DNA of 9,486 nucleotides from Akkermansia muciniphila (GTDB taxonomy: Bacteria > Pseudomonadota > Gammaproteobacteria > Burkholderiales > Burkholderiaceae_C). The notes beneath the pieces were generated by a model. That model did not search any database and was not told the DNA's origin. It saw only the letters and a list, made by a program, of their open reading frames with translations. Positions 1 through 5,712 of the stretch are shown one piece after another. The first letter of the stretch is position 1; each line of letters begins with the position of its first letter. The stretch spans positions 1 to 9,486 of the forward strand of contig CALPVM020000065.1 in NCBI GenBank assembly GCA_943327015.2, in the 5' to 3' direction. The position numbers were made by a program, and so were the translations under genes.

Positions 1-1
1 A

Positions 2-631
2 GGTAACAATGGTTCTAGTGCTTCAGCTGCTGCGCTTAAGTTATTTATGCAACCCCAGCTTTTGCCTCCGCCGCGTCAACCTATCGGAAATCCTCCACCT
101 AGCCCCGCAGGTCCGCAGCCTGTTTCTTCTTTTGAACGGCCACCAGCGCAAGGTCCACAAGGAAAAGCGCCTCCTCCACCGCCACGAACTGGTGCAGAGG
201 GTGCCCCTTTGCAAGAGGGTAGGGCTGATTTTCCGCCACCCCCCTTGGGTGCTGAAAAACCACCTCGTCACCATGTAAGAACAGATGCTCCACCACCACC
301 TTCAGGTGCAGAGGGCCCCCCTAGGTCTGAAGGCAGAATAGAATTTCCGCTGCCGGTCATGGCTAAGGCACCATCGCCTTTGCCTTTAGCCAAACCACCT
401 ACACCTAGAGATACAGCGGATAGTGGAGACAGAACACTCAATTCTGTAACCCCCTTTGCACAGCCTAAACCCCCGGCCAATCCGAAGCGCTTGGTAGTGT
501 CGGTAACCGCTGTCGCAGGATCGAATTTGGTGCAGCAGCAGGCATTGCCTGTGCGATCATCTCTCACACCCGGGGTTGAAACACGCTTTAGCGGAACTGC
601 CAACTCCGTATATTGGTACGCAGGTAAATAG
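2..631 (+). CDS. Proline-rich repeat protein, 3' part only
   Basis: I do not recognise this gene. The frame is open from the first bases of the window to the TAG at 629-631, so the true start lies upstream; an ATG at 47 is in frame but need not be the start. About 210 residues are visible. A short Ala/Ser/Gly-rich stretch is followed by a long region dominated by proline, glycine, alanine and charged residues, with three imperfect repeats of 19-21 residues (bases 170-346). After more proline-rich sequence comes a C-terminal segment of about 50 residues rich in Val, Ser and Thr, ending WYAGK, which could be a small folded piece. No membrane segment or catalytic motif is visible. The composition suggests an extended linker or a surface or periplasmic spacer, but that is inference. 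The stop lies only 2 bp from the stop of the convergent rlmJ gene. Confidence 0.65.
   Translation, partial: GNNGSSASAAALKLFMQPQLLPPPRQPIGNPPPSPAGPQPVSSFERPPAQGPQGKAPPPPPRTGAEGAPLQEGRADFPPPPLGAEKPPRHHVRTDAPPPPSGAEGPPRSEGRIEFPLPVMAKAPSPLPLAKPPTPRDTADSGDRTLNSVTPFAQPKPPANPKRLVVSVTAVAGSNLVQQQALPVRSSLTPGVETRFSGTANSVYWYAGK
170..346 (+). repeat. Three imperfect ~60-bp tandem repeats encoding PPPP..GAE units
   Basis: Three consecutive coding units of 63, 57 and 57 bp (170-232, 233-289, 290-346). Each encodes a run of four or five prolines, then a GAE core, then a basic/acidic tail ending in two residues such as DF, DA or EF. Units 1 and 3 are closest (both GAEG, with an EGR motif near the end); unit 2 has diverged (GAEK, with a HHVR insert). 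The DNA has diverged more than the protein pattern, so this is an old duplication maintained at protein level. Confidence 0.7.
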
Positions 632-633
632 CA

Positions 634-1515
634 TTACCCCGCATCCAGCGTAAACGCTGCATGGCTGTCTTGTTTAAGTGTTGCTACCATTTGTGGCAAG
701 GCTTCTTTTAGTGCAGCCTTTAGCGTGTGGGGCGGGTTAACAATAAACATGCCGCTAGCCGGCAGACCCGGGCGTACTACTTCGCCGTCAGCCCCTTGCA
801 CTAATTTGCTCGATTTAACCGTTAGCGTGGCATTTAGCCAACTGCGGCTGTTTTTAATGGCCAATGTTTTTAGCTTTTTAGGCAGGTCGTGCGCTTCGGG
901 TCGCGGAATAATCGGGTACCACACCACGTAAGTGCCCGTTGCAAAGCGCTTCAGTGCATCTGCAATCATGGTGGGTACACGCGCGTAATCGTGTTTAATT
1001 TCGTAGCTAGGGTCGCACAACACAAGAGCCCTGCGTGACGGTGGCGGCAAAAATTTCTTTAACGCCTCAAAACCGTCTTCGCGCAGTACCGTTACTTGTC
1101 GGTCAGCATCAAGCTGTGCAATATTGGCGCTCAGTGTTTTACTGTCGGTTGGGTGCAGCTCAAATAGCTTTAGTTTGTCTCGGTCTTGCAACTGGCCTTG
1201 CACAATAAAAGGTGAGCCCGGATACACACTCCACTGGCCGCCAGAGTTGAAGCTGGCCACCATATCCACATAGTCTTGCAGCACCGGCGCAAAGGGCATG
1301 GAGGCATTAACCAATTTAATAAAGCCATCAGCGGCTTCGGCGCTGGTTTTTGCATAGTCGCCATCCAGCCGGTACAGTCCTGCTCCGGCGTGGGTGTCAA
1401 AAACATGTAAGGCAGTGTCTTTGAGTTTAAGGTGCTTAACTACCGCCAGCAATACGGTGTGTTTGAGAACATCGGCATGATTGCCGGCGTGAAAGGCGTG
1501 TCGGTAACTGAACAT
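634..1515 (-). CDS. rlmJ: 23S rRNA (adenine-2030-N6)-methyltransferase RlmJ
   Basis: RlmJ transfers a methyl group from S-adenosylmethionine to N6 of adenine 2030 in 23S rRNA, acting on naked or early rRNA in the cytoplasm. The 293-residue product has the family's very recognisable start, MFSYRHAFHAGNHADVLKH, a SAM-binding loop DTHAGAG (about residues 40-46) and the catalytic motif IV at about 168-171. The family is normally about 280 residues, so it is complete. I chose ATG at 1515 rather than the TTG at 1575 because the family begins at M-[FL]-SYRH and because a good promoter occupies 1546-1575. No clear Shine-Dalgarno precedes the ATG. Oddity: motif IV reads DPSY where E. coli has DPPY. 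It converges on the proline-rich gene with 2 bp between stop codons. Confidence 0.95.
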   Translation of the reverse strand: MFSYRHAFHAGNHADVLKHTVLLAVVKHLKLKDTALHVFDTHAGAGLYRLDGDYAKTSAEAADGFIKLVNASMPFAPVLQDYVDMVASFNSGGQWSVYPGSPFIVQGQLQDRDKLKLFELHPTDSKTLSANIAQLDADRQVTVLREDGFEALKKFLPPPSRRALVLCDPSYEIKHDYARVPTMIADALKRFATGTYVVWYPIIPRPEAHDLPKKLKTLAIKNSRSWLNATLTVKSSKLVQGADGEVVRPGLPASGMFIVNPPHTLKAALKEALPQMVATLKQDSHAAFTLDAG

Positions 1516-1545
1516 GTATAGGTAGCCAAGGGTAAATAGTTTTTC

Positions 1546-1575
1546 ATCATACCAAGGCTGCTGCTCTGCTGACAA
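1546..1575 (-). promoter_or_regulatory. Probable sigma-70 promoter of rlmJ
   Basis: On the minus strand, TTGTCA (complement of 1570-1575) and TATGAT (complement of 1546-1551) each match the consensus at five of six positions, with an 18-bp spacer. Transcription would start near 1539, giving a leader of about 24 nt before the ATG at 1515. This argues against the upstream in-frame TTG at 1575, which lies inside the -35 box. Not experimentally supported. Confidence 0.6.
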
Positions 1576-1678
1576 AAATTGAAGAAAAAGACTGCGAAGC
1601 GAAAGATAGGGCAGTGATAGAGCAAACGTGTGGTCAGTCTGCGACTATTGGTAATGACCATTAAATGCCAATTTTTAT

Positions 1679-1726
1679 GCAAATCTGCAATAGAAATACG
1701 GATTTACATAAAAGCAAACTACGTTA
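1679..1726 (+). repeat. Palindromic leader repeat, copy 1 (upstream, degenerate)
   Basis: This copy aligns with 1885-1935 over its whole length, with small indels. Both begin GCAA, contain an interrupted palindrome, share the perfect block CGGATTTACATAAAA, then GCAAA and a final GTTA. The arms here are AAATCTG (1681-1687) and CGGATTT (1699-1705), which pair with one G-U wobble if transcribed. After the palindrome the sequence reads ACGTTAATTCGT, matching the ATGTTACCTCGT that opens the ATPase gene downstream. Copy 1 therefore seems to extend into the first codons of a related gene whose start codon is now ACG. Confidence 0.6.
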
Positions 1727-1740
1727 ATTCGTCCCGCCGT

Positions 1741-1866
1741 TTTGTAGCGCGTGATCCAGAGATGCACCAAACCAAGAAAGGCAACCAGTGGTACTTTGGA
1801 ATGAAAGCACATATTGGAGTTGATGCAGACTCTGGAGCTTCTAAAGTGTGGTTGATGAAAACTTAA
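1741..1866 (+). pseudogene. IS5-family transposase remnant
   Basis: The frame at 1741-1866 contains RDPEMHQTKKGNQWYFGMK followed by AHIGVDADSG, a very characteristic stretch of IS5-group (DDE) transposases just upstream of the middle of the protein. Only about 31 residues match, roughly bases 1750-1836. Before it the sequence has no transposase character, and after SG it turns into unrelated residues and stops at TAA 1864-1866. The rest of the catalytic domain is missing, so this is a dead fragment. I see no terminal inverted repeats or target-site duplication that would mark the ends of an element. The near-consensus match of the surviving piece suggests fairly recent decay or a fragment carried in by recombination. 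Confidence 0.8.
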
Positions 1867-1884
1867 ACCCCCAGTATTTTCTAT

Positions 1885-1935
1885 GCAATTCCGCAATTAG
1901 AATGCGGATTTACATAAAAATAAGCAAATATGTTA
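1885..1935 (+). repeat. Palindromic leader repeat, copy 2 (at ATPase start)
   Basis: This copy carries a clean inverted repeat: TCCGCA (1890-1895), a 7-nt loop, and TGCGGA (1903-1908), extended by two more pairs at 1887-1888 and 1910-1911. The repeat runs through TTTACATAAAAATAAGCAAAT directly into the ATPase ATG at 1930. No ordinary Shine-Dalgarno lies between palindrome and ATG. The palindrome could be an operator, an RNA hairpin or a recombination signal; its position 20 bp from the start codon favours a regulatory or translational role. Confidence 0.6.
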
Positions 1936-3075
1936 CCTCGTTTACTTTCTTCCACCCTCTTGCGATTAGCAGGCGCTTTTCCGGTTGTTGCCATTACTGG
2001 TCCGCGTCAATCGGGTAAAACAACTTTGGCTAAAGCGATTTTTCAAGGCAAACCGTATATCAGTCTTGAAAATCCAGATCAACTGGCCTTTGCCAAAGAA
2101 GATCCGCGTGGGTTTTTAGCACGGTTTCCGCAAGGCGCAATTTTTGATGAGGCACAACGTTGGCCTGAGTTGTTCTCTTGGCTGCAGGGTCTGGTGGACG
2201 AAGATCGTACACCTGGGCGCTTTATTTTAACCGGGTCTCAGCAGTTTGGATTGTTGGCGGGTATTACACAATCTTTGGCAGGACGGGTTGGCATAACGCA
2301 ACTTTTGCCGATGGCGTTGCCTGAGTGGCCGCAAGGCAAGGCAGCGGGTTTGCACCAAGTGATGCTAACTGGCGGTTATCCGGCTTTAGTTGCGCAAAAT
2401 ATCGCACCGCAAGACTGGTTTCCAAGTTATGTTTCCACGTATATAGAGCGTGATGTAAGGCAGGTCAGCAAAGTTCAGGATTTGATTGTTTTTCAGCGAT
2501 TTTTGCGTTTGTGTGCGGCGCGTACTGGCCAACTACTCAATCTTGCTTCACTGGCGGGAGAGGCGGGCATTTCTGAGGGAACTGCCAGAGCCTGGATGTC
2601 GGTGTTGGAAAGTAGTTATTTGGTGCATCGTTTGCCGCCGTACCATCGAAATTTTGGCAAAAGATTGGTCAAGTCACCCAAATTGTATTTTTTGGATGTT
2701 GGTTTGGTGTGTTGGTTGTTGGGCATCACCTCGGCAGAGATTCTGGCTCTGCACCCCATGCGCGGTGCTTTGTTTGAAAGCTGGGTAGTGGGTGAATTTA
2801 TTAAAAATCGCTTCAATTTGGGGCAAGCCGCTGCGCTGTATTTCTGGCGTGACAGTAATGGGCAGGAAATCGATTTGCTTTTTGAGACCGAAGGGCGTTT
2901 GCAGCCGGTTGAAATCAAGTCCGGCCAAACTATAACGACCGACTATATGAAAGCAGGACAAAAGGCGGGAAAGATTGCCGGCGAAGAATCTCACTCTCCT
3001 TGGCTGATATACGGCGGCACCGACAGCTACCAACGCAGCGGTGTGCGCATAATGGCCTGGAATACAGTGCTATAA
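1930..3075 (+). CDS. AAA_14/DUF4143 family ATP-binding protein
   Basis: A complete 381-residue member of the widespread AAA-type ATPases with a C-terminal DUF4143 region; their biological role is not established. The N-terminal half shows Walker A GPRQSGKTT (24-32), Walker B AIFDEAQ (70-76) and a sensor-1-like LTGSQ (100-104). The middle has the family's GGYPALV and the YIERDVRQ segment. The C-terminal part includes a YFLDVGLVCWLLG motif and ends with EIDLL (from 313) and PVEIKSG (EIK 328-330), the spacing expected of a PD-(D/E)xK nuclease-like fold. ATG 1930 is used because the family typically begins a few residues before a TLLRLA-type helix; there is no clear ribosome-binding site. The gene sits in a patchwork region between housekeeping genes, and its stop codon lies within the -10 box of the rplM promoter. 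Lateral acquisition is likely but inferred. Confidence 0.9.
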   Translation: MLPRLLSSTLLRLAGAFPVVAITGPRQSGKTTLAKAIFQGKPYISLENPDQLAFAKEDPRGFLARFPQGAIFDEAQRWPELFSWLQGLVDEDRTPGRFILTGSQQFGLLAGITQSLAGRVGITQLLPMALPEWPQGKAAGLHQVMLTGGYPALVAQNIAPQDWFPSYVSTYIERDVRQVSKVQDLIVFQRFLRLCAARTGQLLNLASLAGEAGISEGTARAWMSVLESSYLVHRLPPYHRNFGKRLVKSPKLYFLDVGLVCWLLGITSAEILALHPMRGALFESWVVGEFIKNRFNLGQAAALYFWRDSNGQEIDLLFETEGRLQPVEIKSGQTITTDYMKAGQKAGKIAGEESHSPWLIYGGTDSYQRSGVRIMAWNTVL

Positions 3076-3076
3076 T
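3068..3076 (+). promoter_or_regulatory. Extended -10 promoter of the rplM-rpsI operon
   Basis: TGCTATAAT matches the extended -10 consensus (TGn plus TATAAT) perfectly. No good -35 hexamer lies 17-18 bp upstream, which extended -10 promoters tolerate. Transcription would start near 3083, giving a leader of about 120 nt before rplM. The ATPase TAA stop (3073-3075) is embedded in the hexamer, so the promoter was either brought in with, or preserved at, the ATPase gene boundary. Confidence 0.6.
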
Positions 3077-3082
3077 GTTAGG

Positions 3083-3202
3083 CTTCGCAGCGATTTTGTG
3101 GCTCCGCGGTGAAGTTTATATCCCCACCTAAGAGGTTTCCAACAGAGAAACACCGACCGTGGAAAAGAGCCCGCCAAACCATCTTTTTTAAAGAGAAATC
3201 TC
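3083..3202 (+). promoter_or_regulatory. rplM 5' leader, candidate L13 autoregulatory region
   Basis: About 120 nt separate the inferred transcription start from the rplM ATG, long for a ribosomal-protein operon unless regulated. In E. coli L13 is known to repress its own operon through the leader. Possible short pairings are GGTG (3108-3111) with CACC (3125-3128), the overlapping GTGG (3098-3101) with CCAC (3124-3127), and ACCT (3126-3129) with AGGT (3133-3136). These are mutually exclusive, so a switch is conceivable. A purine-rich AAAGAGAAA just before the ATG is the likely ribosome-binding region. I did not match a defined leader motif. Confidence 0.4.
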
Positions 3203-3631
3203 ATGTCAACTTTCAGCGCAAAACCCGCTGAGGTCGTGCACGAGTGGTTTGTGATTGACGCGACCGACAAGGTCCTCGGACGAGTAGCCAGCGAAGTTGC
3301 TCTCCGTTTACGCGGCAAACACAAGGCCATTTACACGCCTCACGTCGATACTGGCGACTACATTGTCGTTGTTAACGCAGGTCAACTGCGTGTTACCGGC
3401 AGTAAGCCACTCGAAAAAGTGTACTACCGTCATTCCGGTTTCCCTGGTGGCATTACCGCTACCAATTTCCGTGACATGCAAGCCAAGCACCCCGGCCGCG
3501 CTTTGGAAAAAGCCGTCAAGGGTATGTTGCCCAAAGGGCCACTAGGCTATGCCATGATCAAAAAGCTCAAGGTGTATGGTGGTGCAGAGCACCCACACAC
3601 TGCCCAGCAGCCCAAAGTGTTGGAAATTTAA
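3203..3631 (+). CDS. rplM: 50S ribosomal protein L13
   Basis: L13 is an early-assembly protein of the large ribosomal subunit that binds 23S rRNA. The product is 142 residues, the same length as E. coli L13. Family landmarks are all present: WFVIDATDKVLGRVAS near the N terminus (15-30), the LRGKHKAIYTPHVDTGDYI region (about 36-54), YYRHSGFPGG (74-83), and the C-terminal signature KGMLPKGPLGYAM with KLKVYGGAEHPH (106-132). The gene is the first of a two-gene operon with rpsI, 10 bp downstream. Confidence 0.99.
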   Translation: MSTFSAKPAEVVHEWFVIDATDKVLGRVASEVALRLRGKHKAIYTPHVDTGDYIVVVNAGQLRVTGSKPLEKVYYRHSGFPGGITATNFRDMQAKHPGRALEKAVKGMLPKGPLGYAMIKKLKVYGGAEHPHTAQQPKVLEI

Positions 3632-3641
3632 GGAGCCGTAA

Positions 3642-4034
3642 ATGATTGGTGAATGGAACAATGGCACCGGCCGTCGCAAATCGAGCGTCGCCCGTGTGTT
3701 TCTGAAAAAAGGCTCCGGCAAAATTACCGTCAATGGCAAAGAAATTGACAAATTTTTTGGCCGTCAAACGTCTATCATGATCTGCAAACAGCCCCTGCTG
3801 TTGACCAACAACGAACAAACCTTCGATATCATGGTTAACGTTGCTGGTGGTGGCGAGTCTGGTCAAGCCGGTGCAGTGCGTCACGGTATTACCCGTGCCC
3901 TCATCGACTACGACGCAGCTCTCAAGCCCGAGTTGAGCAAAGCTGGTTTTGTTACCCGCGATGCGCGCGAAGTGGAACGTAAAAAGGTCGGTTTGCACGG
4001 TGCTCGCCGTCGCAAGCAGTTCTCCAAACGTTAA
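3642..4034 (+). CDS. rpsI: 30S ribosomal protein S9
   Basis: S9 belongs to the small-subunit head, where its C-terminal tail reaches towards the P-site tRNA. The product is 130 residues, the usual length, and ends with the conserved basic tail RRRKQFSKR whose last residue contacts tRNA. Family motifs include GTGRRKSSVARVF (8-20), GGGESGQAGAVRHGI (about 89-103), RAL, and KAGFVTRDAREVERKKVG. The start is fixed by a strong AAGGAG (3630-3635) 6 nt before the ATG; this site overlaps the rplM stop, giving tight coupling. The opening MIGEWNNGTGRRKS resembles betaproteobacterial S9. Confidence 0.99.
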   Translation: MIGEWNNGTGRRKSSVARVFLKKGSGKITVNGKEIDKFFGRQTSIMICKQPLLLTNNEQTFDIMVNVAGGGESGQAGAVRHGITRALIDYDAALKPELSKAGFVTRDAREVERKKVGLHGARRRKQFSKR

Positions 4035-4054
4035 TCTGCTGCGTTTTTTGCTTC

Positions 4055-4085
4055 AAAGCCGCCCCGGCTTGTCTTGGGCGGCTTT
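4055..4085 (+). terminator. Hairpin terminator after rpsI
   Basis: A perfect 10-bp inverted repeat, AAAGCCGCCC (4055-4064) and GGGCGGCTTT (4076-4085), with an 11-nt loop, lies 21 bp after the rpsI stop. The 3' arm ends in TTT but the following bases are GTCC, so the U-tract is short and termination may be partial, leaving read-through into the next gene. Confidence 0.65.
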
Positions 4086-4108
4086 GTCCATTGTAAGGGG
4101 CTTAAAGA

Positions 4109-4834
4109 ATGCGTTTTCGCTTGCTTCATCGAAGGCTAACTATCAGTTCTCCGCGTATGGCCATACGCAGCGCTTTGCCGTGGCCGTTTCGTTGGGCTGT
4201 AGTGGCCATTGTGATGGGTTTTTGTGCTGCCATCGGATTATGGGCGTTTGAACTTGGTAAAGATATTGCCGGTCTGGAAAAGGGAAGCAAAGAAGAACTC
4301 AAACGATTACGTAATGAAGTCATCGTGATGCAGTCCGAGTTATTGCGTTCGCAGCAGGAACGTGACAAGGCGCAATCAGTAGCCAACACCATAGAAACAT
4401 TGGTGCAAGCTGAAAAATCAGCCCAACAGGCTTTACTAGAGCAGGTAAGGCAACTAGAGCAAGCCAATCAGGGGTTGCGAGATGATCTGGGTTTTTTTGA
4501 AAAGTTAATTCCTAGCACCGGTACTTCCGGGGTTTCGGTTCGTGGTTTACAAGCAGAAATGCAGGACAGCAGCAGGCTCAAGTGGCAAGTGTTATTGATT
4601 CAGGCCAGCAAAAATGCATCGGTGTTTAATGGTCGCCTTGAAATGGCATTTACGGGCTTACATGGGTCGCGCCCTTGGAGTGGCAGCTTACCTAACCCAG
4701 TGGTTGTAAAGATCGGGCAGTATGCCCGCATAGAGGGCGTGTTGGATGTGCCACCACAGGTTGTTGTTAAATCTGTGTCGGTCCGCTTGATGGATGGTAA
4801 CAATGTCCGCGCCACGCACTCCATCAAGCTTTAG
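4109..4834 (+). CDS. Single-pass membrane coiled-coil protein (DUF6776-like)
   Basis: A 241-residue protein that I assign tentatively to the uncharacterised DUF6776 family; its function is unknown. It has a short basic, probably cytoplasmic N terminus, one hydrophobic segment at about residues 28-48, a heptad-rich helical region at about 52-130 containing many Leu, Gln and Glu, then an FFEKLIPS motif and a C-terminal domain rich in beta-strand-forming residues (about 140-241). The predicted topology is N-in, with the coiled coil and C-terminal domain in the periplasm. ATG 4109 is preferred over the in-frame ATG at 4157 because AAGGGG (4095-4100) lies 8 nt before it. The bactofilin gene follows after 42 bp in the same direction, a neighbourhood I recall from other betaproteobacteria, which makes a cell-envelope or scaffold partnership plausible. 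Confidence 0.75.
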   Translation: MRFRLLHRRLTISSPRMAIRSALPWPFRWAVVAIVMGFCAAIGLWAFELGKDIAGLEKGSKEELKRLRNEVIVMQSELLRSQQERDKAQSVANTIETLVQAEKSAQQALLEQVRQLEQANQGLRDDLGFFEKLIPSTGTSGVSVRGLQAEMQDSSRLKWQVLLIQASKNASVFNGRLEMAFTGLHGSRPWSGSLPNPVVVKIGQYARIEGVLDVPPQVVVKSVSVRLMDGNNVRATHSIKL

Positions 4835-4876
4835 AATCTGAGCAAAGCTTATTGCATGCTATATCGAGGAAACCAT

Positions 4877-5269
4877 ATGTTCAACAAAAACAAGCAACCG
4901 CCTATTAAAAGCCTGATAGCCCAAGGAACACAAATCAACGGAAACATAACATTTGCAGATGGTTTGCGTATCGATGGCTCCGTCAATGGCAACATTGCTG
5001 CCCAAGGCGATGGCAACAGCATTTTGGTTATTTCCGAAGAAGCCAAAGTACAAGGCGAGGTGCGTGCTAACCACATCATCATCAATGGTACTGTTATTGG
5101 CCCGGTGTATGCAATTAGCATGCTGGAGTTGCAGCCTAAAGCCCGGATTGAGGGTGATGTTGACTACACAGCCCTTGAGATGCACCAAGGGGCTCTGATT
5201 TCAGGTCAGTTGCGGCCGATTGTCGAGGCTCAGGAAAAACCCACACTCAAGCTGGCGACAATGGGCTAA
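4877..5269 (+). CDS. Bactofilin (polymer-forming cytoskeletal protein)
   Basis: Bactofilins self-assemble without nucleotides into filaments that act as membrane-associated scaffolds, often for cell-wall enzymes or polar structures. This 130-residue protein has a short basic, polar N-terminal tail (about 1-11), a central bactofilin beta-helix domain (about 12-115) showing the typical IxGNI/IDGxVxGNI/VxGEVxA/IxGxV rungs, and a short C-terminal tail. The ATG at 4877 is chosen over the one at 4856 because GAGGA (4866-4870) sits 6 nt before it. The adjacent upstream gene encodes a membrane coiled-coil protein in the same direction. There is no M23 peptidase gene beside it, unlike several other bactofilin loci. 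Confidence 0.93.
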   Translation: MFNKNKQPPIKSLIAQGTQINGNITFADGLRIDGSVNGNIAAQGDGNSILVISEEAKVQGEVRANHIIINGTVIGPVYAISMLELQPKARIEGDVDYTALEMHQGALISGQLRPIVEAQEKPTLKLATMG

Positions 5270-5335
5270 GCCCTGAATTCCCGAGTGATTTGCTGTACTA
5301 TTGAAATATAACTTTATTTTTACTGGAGTAATACC

Positions 5336-5701
5336 ATGAGCGCCGTTGCCGAAACTTTTTCAGCCGAGATGCCGACCCCCATTTTGTTTACCGATAGCGC
5401 TGCAGCCAAGGTGGCTGATCTGATTGCCGAAGAGGGTAATCCTGATCTTAAACTTCGTGTGTTTGTGCAAGGCGGTGGTTGCTCGGGCTTTCAGTACGGT
5501 TTTACTTTTGACGAGATTACCAACGAAGACGACACCACCATGACTAAAAACGGTGTGTCTTTGCTGATTGACGCCATGAGCTACCAGTACCTGGTAGGTG
5601 CAGAAATAGACTACAAAGAAGACCTGCAGGGTGCCCAATTTGTTATTAAAAACCCTAACGCCACCACCACTTGTGGCTGTGGTTCATCGTTCTCGGTTTA
5701 A
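5336..5701 (+). CDS. erpA: Iron-sulfur cluster insertion protein ErpA
   Basis: ErpA is an A-type carrier that delivers Fe-S clusters to apoproteins, including enzymes of isoprenoid synthesis and respiration, in the cytoplasm. The 121-residue product carries the three cluster-binding cysteines of the HesB/IscA fold: Cys49 in GGGCSGFQYGF and Cys113 and Cys115 in the C-terminal TCGCGSSFSV. The ErpA-type F-D and E-D-L-Q-G-A-Q-F segments are present. GGAG (5325-5328), 7 nt before the ATG, supports the start. The AT-rich 66-bp gap before it probably carries a promoter, but I could not settle on boxes and saw no IscR site. It ends 11 bp from the stop of the convergent transferase gene. Confidence 0.95.
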   Translation: MSAVAETFSAEMPTPILFTDSAAAKVADLIAEEGNPDLKLRVFVQGGGCSGFQYGFTFDEITNEDDTTMTKNGVSLLIDAMSYQYLVGAEIDYKEDLQGAQFVIKNPNATTTCGCGSSFSV

Positions 5702-5712
5702 ATATTGTTGGT

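Larger units (their letters stand above)
1516..1929. other. 414-bp patchwork intergenic region
   Basis: This gap between the divergent rlmJ and ATPase genes holds, in order: the rlmJ promoter (1546-1575), an AT-rich stretch with overlapping short inverted repeats (TGGTCA at 1631-1636 against TGACCA at 1655-1660; ATTGG at 1647-1651 against CCAAT at 1668-1672), leader copy 1, the IS5-type transposase remnant, about 20 bp of unassigned sequence, and leader copy 2. No intact gene is visible. The mix of truncated pieces points to past rearrangement or insertion. Confidence 0.6.

Noticed and set aside
41..299. Open frames on both strands overlapping the proline-rich gene
   Set aside because: Repetitive proline codons (CCN) give long open frames in other phases, rich in Gly, Trp or Arg; they lack start signals and family features.
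170..346. A CRISPR-like or other non-coding repeat array
   Set aside because: The units are contiguous, imperfect, in frame and encode proline-rich protein; there are no uniform spacers.
1516..1575. An N-terminal extension of RlmJ starting from TTG 1575
   Set aside because: The family begins at MFSYRH or MLSYRH, the extra 20 residues have no family counterpart, and the -35 and -10 boxes of the rlmJ promoter lie inside this stretch.
1631..1672. Overlapping inverted repeats (TGGTCA/TGACCA, AGTC/GACT, ATTGG/CCAAT) that could be an operator or the end of a mobile element
   Set aside because: The arms are only 4-6 bp with different centres, and no matching second copy or IS end is visible, so chance is adequate in this AT-rich stretch.
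5263..5273. The GGGCTAAGCCC palindrome at the bactofilin stop as a terminator
   Set aside because: It has almost no loop and no T-run follows, so it would not form a functional intrinsic terminator.
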